In this document: in pieces, positions 6,791-13,114 of the stretch
How the letters are laid out: the number at the start of each line of letters is the position of its first letter
How positions within the stretch are numbered: the stretch's first letter is position 1
Origin: an uncultured Collinsella sp.
GTDB taxonomy: Bacteria > Actinomycetota > Coriobacteriia > Coriobacteriales > Coriobacteriaceae
Reading direction: 5' to 3'
Length of the DNA stretch: 15,530 nt
Assembly: GCA_900545605.1 (NCBI GenBank)
Contig: UQZL01000044.1
Coordinates: 1-15,530, forward strand
Notes under the pieces: generated by a model
Database searches by the model: none
What the model was told of the DNA's origin: nothing
The model's input: only the letters and a program-made list of their open reading frames with translations
Position numbers and translations under genes: made by a program

Positions 6791-7270
6791 ATGGCTTTTA
6801 ACACGAAGGTCGATGTGGCCGATACCGAGCTCGAGGCGAATGAGGCCGTCGCCGCCGAGGCGGAGGACGTAACGCTCGAGGACGAGGCGCTCGTCGAGGC
6901 CGAGTCCGAGGACTCGCTGACCTATTCCAACGGCGTGATCGAGAAAATCGTCGCCATGGCCACCCGCGAGGTTCCGCACGTTCTGGGCATGAAGGGCAAC
7001 CTCATGCACTTTGTGCAGGAGCAGTTTGGTGCCGAGAACCTGACCAAGGGCGTGACGGTCGAAGTCACCGATGACAACCGCGTGGTCGTCAACATCTCGG
7101 TTATCATCGAGTATGGCGCCTATGCGCCTGCGATCTTTGACGACGTTAAGGCGCGCGTCACTGAGCGTCTGGCCGCGATGGCCGGCCTTGAGGTGGCAGG
7201 CGTCAATCTGCGCATCGAGGATGTCATCACCCCCGAGGAGTACGAGCACCGCACCAGCCAGCACGAGTAA
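6791..7270 (+). CDS. asp23: Asp23/Gls24 family envelope stress response protein
   Basis: The 159-residue protein starts at ATG 6791 behind a near-perfect AAGGAGG (6780-6786). The N-terminal 35 residues are strongly acidic. The Asp23 domain runs from LTYSNGVIEKIVAMATREV to VNLRIEDVITPEE and includes VTVEVTDDNRVVVNISVIIEYG. In staphylococci, Asp23 is an abundant cytoplasmic protein that binds the membrane through AmaP and is induced by alkaline or cell-wall stress. Gls24 of enterococci belongs to the same family. The gene lies 44 nt after the DUF2273 gene and closes the operon. A REP-like hairpin starts at the stop codon, and a strong terminator follows at 7323-7364. Confidence 0.95.
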   Translation: MAFNTKVDVADTELEANEAVAAEAEDVTLEDEALVEAESEDSLTYSNGVIEKIVAMATREVPHVLGMKGNLMHFVQEQFGAENLTKGVTVEVTDDNRVVVNISVIIEYGAYAPAIFDDVKARVTERLAAMAGLEVAGVNLRIEDVITPEEYEHRTSQHE

Positions 7271-7312
7271 CCTACCAAAAAGGGACAGGTTTGTTTTGGC
7301 AGGTTTTATCTG
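7269..7312 (+). repeat. REP-like stem-loop element, copy 2
   Basis: This 44-nt segment matches the minus strand of 2446-2489 at 42 of 44 positions. It overlaps the last two bases of the asp23 stop codon. The arms 7270-7280 and 7294-7304 pair at 10 of 11 positions around a 13-nt loop holding GGGACAGGTTT, followed by a short T-run at 7304-7307. One of the two differences from copy 1 falls in the stem and breaks a pair (A-C at 7274/7300). The other lies in the loop. Confidence 0.75.
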
Positions 7313-7322
7313 CGAAAACACC

Positions 7323-7364
7323 AAACGGTCGACCGCGCAAGCAAAAGTGCGGCCGGCCGTTTTC
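7323..7364 (+). terminator. Intrinsic terminator of the amaP-DUF2273-asp23 operon
   Basis: The arms 7323-7336 and 7349-7362 pair over 14 positions with one mismatch (A-C) and one G-T pair. The loop is 12 nt, and the stem runs into TTTTC. The GC-rich stem contains GGTCGACC-like and GGCCGGCC sequences. Confidence 0.83.
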
Positions 7365-7406
7365 TATATGCCCTCAATGCGGTCATACCGCTCGTCTAAC
7401 TAAGGG

Positions 7407-7434
7407 TTGCAATCTTCGCGTTCCGCGTTACCCT
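7407..7434 (+). promoter_or_regulatory. Weak promoter candidate for the YitT-type gene
   Basis: TTGCAA (7407-7412) and TACCCT (7429-7434) are 16 nt apart and partly match -35 and -10 boxes. A promoter is expected here because a strong terminator precedes the gene, but the -10 match is poor. Confidence 0.25.
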
Positions 7435-7477
7435 AATGGGCGCATTGTTTCCAAATTGTTAACGAGGGGTTGCCGTA

Positions 7478-8500
7478 ATGGCCGACGAACACGAGACCGA
7501 AAGCAAGGCATGGGCGATTGAAGCCGCTGCGGCAGAGGCGGCATCGCGTGCTGCCGAGGAGGTGCATCGTCCTCCCGTGGTGCCGATGGAACGCGTTGTC
7601 GGTCGCGAGGATATCGAACGTGGCGAGCGCGCCGGCCGCAAGCGCAGTCAGGAGCCAGGCTTTCCGCGCTTTTTTGCCGAGCTCAATCTGGGCCTGATCC
7701 TCACGGCCTTTGCCATCGTGGCTTTCAAAACGCCCAATCACTTTGCCTTCGGCGGCACCTCGGGCGTGTCGGTCATTCTTTCCACGCTGTTCCCGACCCT
7801 GCCCGTCGGCGTCTTTATGTGGATTATCAACGCGGTCCTGGTCATCCTGGGTTTTATTTTTTTGGAGCGCAAGGCAATCCTTTGGAGCGTCTTTGCTTCG
7901 TTTGCGCTTTCGGCCTACGTCTCGCTGTTTGAGCTCTTCATTCCGACCGATGTTTCGATGACGGGCGATATGTGGCTCGACCTGTGTTTTGCCGTCATCT
8001 TGCCGGCGCTGGGCAGTGCCATTGTCTTTGACATTGGCGCCTCGACGGGCGGCACCGACATCCTTGCCATGATTCTCAAGCGCCGCACGACGCTCGAGAT
8101 CGGACGCGCCTTGCTGCTGGTCGATATCGGCATCGTGACCATCGCGGCTTTCCTGTATGGCCCGCGCGTCGGCCTGTACTGCGTGCTTGGTCTGTTTGCC
8201 AAGACGCTCGTGGTCGATAAGGCCATCGAGAGCATTCACCTTCGTAAGGTCTGCACGATTATTTGCGCCGAACCGCGCAAAGTCGAGGAGTTTATCGTCA
8301 AGCATCTCAACCGCACAGCAACAATCAGCCGTGGTTACGGCGCCTTCTCGGGCAAGTGCGTCACGGTGATTATGAGCGTGCTGAGCCGTCGCGAGGCAGT
8401 GCAACTACGCCGCTATGCCCGCGAGATTGACCCCGACGCCTTCATCACCATCGTCGATAGCTCCGAGATCGTGGGCAAGGGCTTCCGCGGCACGAACTAG
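7478..8500 (+). CDS. YitT family membrane protein (YitT domain plus DUF2179)
   Basis: The 340-residue protein starts at ATG 7478 with GAGGGG at 7464-7469. A charged, alanine- and glutamate-rich N-terminal segment of about 60 residues precedes the family core. That segment is longer than in the Bacillus YitT proteins I know. Five or so membrane spans lie between residues 68 and 250, with FGGTSGVSVILSTLFP in the first repeat and IGASTGGTDILAMILKRRT in the second; these two glycine-threonine stretches are the YitT internal repeat. The C-terminal DUF2179 domain (about 255-335) has VCTIICAEPRKVEEFI and ISRGYGAFSGK. YitT proteins are common but their substrate is unknown. It seems to be a single gene, with no clear terminator between it and the zinc-ribbon gene downstream. 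Confidence 0.92.
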   Translation: MADEHETESKAWAIEAAAAEAASRAAEEVHRPPVVPMERVVGREDIERGERAGRKRSQEPGFPRFFAELNLGLILTAFAIVAFKTPNHFAFGGTSGVSVILSTLFPTLPVGVFMWIINAVLVILGFIFLERKAILWSVFASFALSAYVSLFELFIPTDVSMTGDMWLDLCFAVILPALGSAIVFDIGASTGGTDILAMILKRRTTLEIGRALLLVDIGIVTIAAFLYGPRVGLYCVLGLFAKTLVVDKAIESIHLRKVCTIICAEPRKVEEFIVKHLNRTATISRGYGAFSGKCVTVIMSVLSRREAVQLRRYAREIDPDAFITIVDSSEIVGKGFRGTN

Positions 8501-8559
8501 CGCGGATGTACCCTTCGAATCATTGGAATAAAGCCACCTACGTTGCAAATCGGTCATCT

Positions 8560-8590
8560 TGGGGTATTTGTCCCCACATTGGGCGATAAT
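8560..8590 (+). promoter_or_regulatory. Dyad and -10-like box upstream of the first zinc-ribbon gene
   Basis: TGGGG (8560-8564) and CCCCA (8572-8576) form a 5-bp dyad with a 7-nt spacer. GATAAT (8585-8590) matches the -10 consensus at 5 of 6 positions. No good -35 box is at the right distance. This could be a small operator-promoter, but either part could be chance. Confidence 0.25.
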
Positions 8591-8636
8591 GTTGCCAAAG
8601 ACATCGTTTGCGATCCAGGTGATTCGCTCTAGATAC

Positions 8637-8642
8637 GAAGGG
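8637..8642 (+). promoter_or_regulatory. Ribosome binding site that sets the first zinc-ribbon gene start
   Basis: GAAGGG at 8637-8642 is 9 nt from ATG 8652 but directly abuts the in-frame ATG at 8643. This favours 8652. The choice also puts the first zinc cysteine at residue 3, as in the neighbouring paralogous domain. Confidence 0.6.
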
Positions 8643-8651
8643 ATGATTTCG

Positions 8652-10025
8652 ATGTTCTGTTCGCAGTGTGGCGCCCCCATGGGCGATAACGACAAGTTCT
8701 GCGGCGTGTGCGGTGCCCCTAATACCGAGGTCAAGGCCGCCGGCCCCGCTCCGCAAGCTCAACCTCAGCCGCAGGGTCAGCCGTTTGCCCAACCGCAGCC
8801 GCAGCCGTTCGTTGCGCCCCAGCCGGCTATGAACGTGCTCAAGGGCTGCATGGCGCAGGCCTTCAACGACATGATTAAGGTTCCCGGCGCCCTGGTTCGC
8901 GTATGCCAGATTGCCTTTTTGCCGGCGCTGATCTGCGTCGTATCGGTGCTGGTGCTGTTTATCCCCGTTATCGGTGGCATCGCGGCGGCCATTGGCTTTT
9001 TGCTCGCGTACGTGGCAAGCGTGTGCGGTGCCGGCTTTGCTATCGAGTGGGGTCGCGACCTGTCGCTCAAGGACGATAACGGCATGGAGCGTCCGCTGCT
9101 GCGCTCGACCTCCTTTGGGCTGGGCATCTTCTCGTCTGTCATTACGAACGTGCTCGGGTTCGTGGCCATTATTCCGGTGATTGGCGTGGTGTTCTCGGTG
9201 CTTGAGAGCGCTGTGATCGGTGCCGTTGGTTCGTACTATTACTTCGGTTCGAGCGGCCTCGAGGGCGCACTCATCGGGTCGATGGGTCTGCTTGTCTTTG
9301 CCATGATCGTATCGGCGGTGTTGGGCATTTTCTTTAAGATGTTTGGTGACGCTGCCGTGATGCACTTTGCAGTCGCCGGCCGCGTGGAAAGCGCGTTTTC
9401 GCTCGAGAAGGTCTGGAAGTCCTATAAGGCCAACCTGGGCAAGCTGTTCTGCGCCTCGATTCTCCCCGAGTTTTTGACGGGCATTGTTTCCAATATCATC
9501 ACCTGGGTTTTCACCGCCATCTTTGGCTTTGTTGCCGCGCTGGGCATTAGCAGCTATGGCTACTACGGCTACTATTCTCGTCCTTCGGGTCTTGAGGCTA
9601 TCATCGAGGGTGGCGGCATTACGCTCATCCTGTTCCTGATGATCGTTGCCTTTGTCACCGTGTTCCTGAATGTGTTTGGCACGATGCTCAAATATCGTGC
9701 CGTTGGCTACTGGGCCGCGCGCCATGCCAGTGAGTGGGCCGATGAGGATACCGACGATGTCCTGACGTTCGTGCTCCCGGGTGAGAAGAAGCCTGCTCCT
9801 GCGGGGTTCAATCCCACGGCCGCCACTGGTGCTGCCCCTGCGCCTGCCCCTGCCCCGGCACCTGCGCCTGCCCCGGCACCCGCGCCTGCACCTGCTCCGG
9901 CACCTGCCCCTGGACCCGCACCGGCGCCCGAGGCGACGCCTGCGGAACCCGATTGGAATGCCGTTGCCACGCCGGCGGATGAGCCGGGCGATAATCCTGC
10001 TGCCGAAAACAATCAAACCGAATAG
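8652..10025 (+). CDS. Zinc-ribbon polytopic membrane protein with C-terminal Ala-Pro repeat
   Basis: This is a 457-residue protein of unknown function. An N-terminal zinc ribbon has cysteines at 3, 6, 17 and 20 (CSQCG, then KFCGVCG). A linker rich in Pro and Gln follows to about residue 58. The membrane part (about 60-360) has roughly six hydrophobic segments, with glycine-rich stretches such as IPVIGGIAAAIGFLLAYV and a tyrosine-glycine loop YGYYGYY. This region resembles DUF4013-type proteins, but I am not sure of that. The C-terminal tail holds 16 successive dipeptides (15 Ala-Pro, one Gly-Pro) at 9834-9929 and an acidic end. Zinc-ribbon membrane proteins of this build are widespread in Coriobacteriia and clostridia without assigned roles. 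A very strong terminator follows, so it is separate from the next gene. Confidence 0.88.
   Translation: MFCSQCGAPMGDNDKFCGVCGAPNTEVKAAGPAPQAQPQPQGQPFAQPQPQPFVAPQPAMNVLKGCMAQAFNDMIKVPGALVRVCQIAFLPALICVVSVLVLFIPVIGGIAAAIGFLLAYVASVCGAGFAIEWGRDLSLKDDNGMERPLLRSTSFGLGIFSSVITNVLGFVAIIPVIGVVFSVLESAVIGAVGSYYYFGSSGLEGALIGSMGLLVFAMIVSAVLGIFFKMFGDAAVMHFAVAGRVESAFSLEKVWKSYKANLGKLFCASILPEFLTGIVSNIITWVFTAIFGFVAALGISSYGYYGYYSRPSGLEAIIEGGGITLILFLMIVAFVTVFLNVFGTMLKYRAVGYWAARHASEWADEDTDDVLTFVLPGEKKPAPAGFNPTAATGAAPAPAPAPAPAPAPAPAPAPAPAPAPGPAPAPEATPAEPDWNAVATPADEPGDNPAAENNQTE
9834..9929 (+). repeat. Ala-Pro dipeptide repeat region in the coding sequence
   Basis: Sixteen consecutive six-base units encode Ala-Pro, except one Gly-Pro. 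Codons vary freely among GCC, GCG, GCA and GCT and among CCT, CCG and CCC. Such tails are usually extended and rigid, and could span the cell wall if the C terminus is outside. The side of the membrane is not known. Confidence 0.9.
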
Positions 10026-10033
10026 TCGGTCGA

Positions 10034-10069
10034 GGCGCCCTGGGCAACTGAGCCCGGGGTGCCTTTTTC
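10034..10069 (+). terminator. Intrinsic terminator of the first zinc-ribbon gene
   Basis: GGCGCCCTGGGC (10034-10045) pairs with GCCCGGGGTGCC (10052-10063) over 12 positions including two G-T pairs. The loop is 6 nt, and TTTTT follows at 10064-10068. Confidence 0.92.
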
Positions 10070-10133
10070 TACTGCGGAAGCAAGAAAATGCCTGGGAAAA
10101 CGGTTGCAGCAAAAATTCTCGGAAATTGGTCAA

Positions 10134-10145
10134 TGTTGCGCAACA
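10134..10145 (+). promoter_or_regulatory. Perfect 12-bp palindrome upstream of the DUF4234 gene, possible operator
   Basis: TGTTGCGCAACA is a perfect 12-bp palindrome. A related near-palindrome, TGTTGAGAACA, lies downstream at 10159-10169. Both are in the leader of the DUF4234 gene, where a promoter is expected after the terminator at 10034-10069. A small hairpin, GGCGT/ACGCC (10189-10201), lies just before the ribosome site. No convincing -35/-10 pair is seen. Operator function is inference. Confidence 0.3.
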
Positions 10146-10220
10146 ACGTCGCGGCTATTGTTGAGAACATAGACGTGTAAGGTTTGAAGGCGTGCAACGC
10201 CTTAGGAAAAGGAGAAGCTT

Positions 10221-10886
10221 ATGTTCTGTCCCACTTGTGGTTCTCCCATTTCGGATGATGCCAAATTCTGCCCTGTCTGCGGTTCTGCCGTCGGTGCCGC
10301 TTCCGCTGCTCCTGCTCCGCAGCCTGCGCCTCAGCCCCAGCCTGCTCCGCAGCCTGCGCAGATTCAGCCCGCTCCGGTTCAGGCAGTTCAGCCCCAGCCT
10401 CAGCAGCAGTACACCGGGCAGCAGCAGTACGCCGGCCAGCAGCAGTATGCTCAGCAGCCCGCACCTGCCCCGATGGGCTATGCTCCGATTAAGACCGACC
10501 GTAGCGTGATCGGCTGGCTCCTGCTTTCCATCGTGACCTGCGGCATCTATTCGTATTACTTCCTCTATTGCCTCGCCCGCGACATCAATGTCATGTGCCA
10601 GGATGACGGCGATTACACACCGGGTCTGGCAGCGTTCATCCTGCTGTCGTTCGTGACCTGCGGCTTCTACGCACTCTACTGGTACTACAAGATCGGCAAC
10701 CGCCTGCAGGCTAATGCTCCTCGTTATGGCCTGATGTTCCAGGAGAACGGTACCACCGTTCTTATGTGGCAGATCGTCGGCGCGCTGCTGTGCGGCCTTG
10801 GCCCCATCTTTGCCATGAACATCATCATCAAGAATACCAATGCCATGGCAACGGCTTATAACGTCCGTCTTGGCGCTCGTGCCTAA
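10221..10886 (+). CDS. Zinc-ribbon DUF4234 membrane protein
   Basis: This 221-residue protein starts at ATG 10221 behind AAAGGAG (10208-10214). The N-terminal zinc ribbon has cysteines at 3, 6, 17 and 20 (CPTCG, KFCPVCG), at the same positions as in the protein encoded at 8652-10025. A linker of about 70 residues rich in Pro, Gln and Ala follows, with a thrice-repeated QQQY pattern. The membrane part matches DUF4234: TDRSVIGWLLLSIVTCGIYSYYF, then LLSFVTCGFYALYWYYKIGNRL, then a third span. The two T-C-G-I/F-Y motifs mark an internal repeat. Its function is unknown. The DUF2752 gene begins within or just after its end, so the two are very likely made together, as often seen for DUF4234 or TM2-type proteins with DUF2752. 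Confidence 0.9.
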   Translation: MFCPTCGSPISDDAKFCPVCGSAVGAASAAPAPQPAPQPQPAPQPAQIQPAPVQAVQPQPQQQYTGQQQYAGQQQYAQQPAPAPMGYAPIKTDRSVIGWLLLSIVTCGIYSYYFLYCLARDINVMCQDDGDYTPGLAAFILLSFVTCGFYALYWYYKIGNRLQANAPRYGLMFQENGTTVLMWQIVGALLCGLGPIFAMNIIIKNTNAMATAYNVRLGARA

Positions 10887-10899
10887 CGATAAGAGCGGC

Positions 10900-11376
10900 G
10901 TGAACAGCTCCCAGGGACATAAGGGCGCGGCGGAACTCATTCGCCGCGCCCTTTCTTGCATCGGCGCGCTCTTTGTCGCCTGGCTCGCACTCTACCTGCT
11001 CGATATCGGCTGCGTGTTTCGCCTGATGACGGGCGTTCCCTGTCCGGGATGTGGCATGACGAGGGCCTGGCTGGCAGCACTGCGCCTCGATTTTGCGGCG
11101 GCCTTTGCCTACCATCCGCTGTTTTGGGTGGTGCCGATTGCGTTTGTGCTCGCGTTCGTGCGCGAGGAGGTGACGTCGAGCAAGCTAAAGCGCGGCATCG
11201 ACATTGCGGTTATTGTTCTGTGCGTGCTGGTCGTTGCCGTATGGATCGTGCGCCTTATCAACCCGGCAGACGCGGGCCTGCTCTTTGGTGGTCACGCTCC
11301 CGCCGGAGTTCCCACCGATATCATCCACTTCGAAACCCCACGCTGGCTCACCATTCTTCACTCTTACCTGTCGTGA
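10900..11376 (+). CDS. DUF2752 membrane protein
   Basis: This protein of about 158 residues belongs to DUF2752, known by the motif VPCPGCGMTRAWLAALRLD followed by AFAYHPLFW. Two cysteines in CPGC and a threonine-arginine pair are the conserved core. Three hydrophobic segments are visible. The role of the family is unknown; the CxxC could bind a metal or a cofactor. The start is uncertain. GTG 10900 is 13 nt after the DUF4234 stop with a weak AAGAG. GTG 10879 would overlap that stop by 8 nt (GTGCCTAA), like the amaP/DUF2273 junction, and add 7 residues. In either case it is translationally linked to the DUF4234 gene. The operon ends at a bidirectional terminator (11409-11447). Confidence 0.88.
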   Translation: MNSSQGHKGAAELIRRALSCIGALFVAWLALYLLDIGCVFRLMTGVPCPGCGMTRAWLAALRLDFAAAFAYHPLFWVVPIAFVLAFVREEVTSSKLKRGIDIAVIVLCVLVVAVWIVRLINPADAGLLFGGHAPAGVPTDIIHFETPRWLTILHSYLS

Positions 11377-11408
11377 CGGAGGACGCGCTAGAAAAGCGGT
11401 CGACACAT

Positions 11409-11448
11409 AAGCGGGGGCGAACGTTGAGATAACGTTCGCCCCCGCTTT
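11409..11448. terminator. Bidirectional terminator between convergent genes
   Basis: The arms 11409-11425 and 11431-11447 form a perfect 17-bp stem (core GCGGGGGCGAACGTT) with a 5-nt loop, GAGAT. TTT ends the stem on the plus strand. On the minus strand the stem ends in TT followed by an AT-containing sequence. It lies between the DUF2752 gene (plus) and the M20D gene (minus), which converge here, so it can serve both. Confidence 0.88.
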
Positions 11449-11482
11449 GCTCTAGCTAGGTTGTTATGGGTGGGCGTGACGG

Positions 11483-12946
11483 CTACTCGTCGCGCTTCTC
11501 CTCGTGGCGAGCGGCGGCACGGGCATCGTGAATGCCCTTGATGGCGGCATGGCGGGCGGTGCGGGCGTCGTGCACGGCGTCGCGGGCCTCGGCGGCCGTT
11601 GCCTTGGCAGAGCGCAGCTTGGCTGCCAGGTCGGGATTGGTCTCGGCAACCGCGGCGATCGTGGGGCCGTCGAGCTCTTCTTGCGTGGGCTCGGCCAAAA
11701 AGTCGATGGCATACTGAGCGGCTACCATGGAGCCCTTGGCGAGCACGCTCTCGTCGATCTTATAGAAGCAGGAGTGCTGGGCATAGGTGGCGCCAATCTG
11801 GGGGTTGCGCGTGCCAACAAAGGCGAGCACGCCCGGTACGCGGCGCAGATACTCCGAGAAGTCCTCGCCCGAAAGCGTGCCGCGGTAATGGCCCTCGCTC
11901 GCGGGACCCAGGCACTTGAGCACAGCTTGGCGGCAGCGTTCGCTCGAGGCGGCATCGTTTTCGACCTTGTAGTTGGCGATGGTGTAGTCGGTGAGCTCGG
12001 CCTCGGCGCCCAGAGCAGCCGCGGTGTGCTCCACGATGCGGCGCATAAGCTCGGGCATCTCCTCATGCGTCTTGTCGCCATAGGTGCGCACCGTGCCGGC
12101 GAGGTACGCCGTGCCGGCGATAACGTTGCGCGCGGTGCCGCCATGCAGCTCGCCGACGGTGATGACGGCAGGTTCGTAGGGGCTAATCTCGCGCGAGACG
12201 ATGGTCTGCAGGGCGTTGACGATTTCGGCGGCAACCATAACGGCGTCGTGGCCGCGCTGGGGCATGGCGCCATGGCACGAGGTGCCGCGGACGTCGATGC
12301 GGAACCAGTCGGTGTTTGCCATGCGTGGGCCGGGCTCGCAGCTTACGGTGCCGGCGTCGACCTCGCTCCAGATGTGCGCGGCGTAGGCGCCGTCGACGCC
12401 GTCGAGCACACCCGTGCCAATCATGAGTTTGGCGCCCTGGCCGTTTTCCTCGCTGGGCTGGAAAACGATGCGAATCTCGCCGTGGATGTCATCGGTCATG
12501 TGGCGCAGAATCTGCAGCGTGCCGAGCATCATGGCGATATGGCAGTCGTGACCGCAGGCGTGCATGCAGCCCTCGTTGACGCTGGCGAACTCCTCGCCGG
12601 TCTGCTCGGTGACAGGCAGAGCGTCGATATCGGCGCGCAGCAGGATACGGCGGCGCGGCGTGCCGTCCTCGCGGTAGGCATCCGGCGCGGTACCGCGAAG
12701 CGTCGCCACCAGGCCCGTCTTGAGCGGACGCTCGTAGGGGATATTCATGGCGTCGAGCTGGTTGGCGATGTCGGAAGTCGTGCGCTCCTCGGCAAGGCTC
12801 AGCTCCGGGTGCTTATGGAAGTGCCGGCGCTGCTTGATGATGTAGGGTTCAAACTCGGCGGCGATATCCTGGATGGCCGCGGTGACGTCGTCTGCCGCGC
12901 GAACCTCGGTTGCCGCCATAATCTGCTGTGCCTTGGTCTTCGTCAT
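11483..12946 (-). CDS. M20D-type amidohydrolase / metallopeptidase with C-terminal extension
   Basis: The 487-residue protein starts at minus-strand ATG 12946 with AAGGAG upstream. It matches the M20D group (N-acyl amino acid or indole-acetyl amino acid hydrolases, aminobenzoyl-glutamate hydrolase and relatives), which split an amide bond with two metal ions. Visible motifs are RRHFHKHPELSLAEE (41-55), LRADIDALPVTEQTG (103-117), HACGHD (C131, H133), QPSEE (E166, E167), AAHIW (H191), TVRTY (285-289), LSGEDFSEYL and a final metal histidine at H391. The core ends near residue 418. The last 67 residues are an Ala-, Arg- and Glu-rich, probably helical tail that the family usually lacks. No signal peptide is seen, so it is likely cytoplasmic. 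The substrate cannot be told from sequence. It is divergent from the amidohydrolase at 13115. Confidence 0.92.
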   Translation of the reverse strand: MTKTKAQQIMAATEVRAADDVTAAIQDIAAEFEPYIIKQRRHFHKHPELSLAEERTTSDIANQLDAMNIPYERPLKTGLVATLRGTAPDAYREDGTPRRRILLRADIDALPVTEQTGEEFASVNEGCMHACGHDCHIAMMLGTLQILRHMTDDIHGEIRIVFQPSEENGQGAKLMIGTGVLDGVDGAYAAHIWSEVDAGTVSCEPGPRMANTDWFRIDVRGTSCHGAMPQRGHDAVMVAAEIVNALQTIVSREISPYEPAVITVGELHGGTARNVIAGTAYLAGTVRTYGDKTHEEMPELMRRIVEHTAAALGAEAELTDYTIANYKVENDAASSERCRQAVLKCLGPASEGHYRGTLSGEDFSEYLRRVPGVLAFVGTRNPQIGATYAQHSCFYKIDESVLAKGSMVAAQYAIDFLAEPTQEELDGPTIAAVAETNPDLAAKLRSAKATAAEARDAVHDARTARHAAIKGIHDARAAARHEEKRDE

Positions 12947-12997
12947 GGTCGATTTGCTCCTTGTTGGCTCGATCGCAAAATCGTACAGGCTCTCTCC

Positions 12998-13026
12998 AGT
13001 ATGCCACCTGCCGCTAGGGCTGGTAA
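12998..13026 (-). promoter_or_regulatory. Candidate promoter of the M20D gene
   Basis: On the minus strand, TTACCA (plus 13021-13026) and CATACT (plus 12998-13003) are 17 nt apart. Each matches the -35 or -10 consensus at 4 of 6 positions. Transcription would start about 45 nt before the ATG. In the same 168-nt divergent gap I found no good plus-strand promoter for the gene at 13115. Confidence 0.35.
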
Positions 13027-13114
13027 AGTTGCCGTTTGCCGCTTGGGTTTTTGTTGCAAGGGCGGGGGAGTACACTCGGGGGTGTTGAATTTCCTGCCAG
13101 AGATGGGGACGCCC

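Noticed and set aside
8538..10133. A 531-codon minus-strand open frame with Arg/Gly-rich sequence
   Set aside because: It is antisense to the zinc-ribbon membrane protein. Its low-complexity Arg/Gly tract is the complement of the Ala-Pro repeat.
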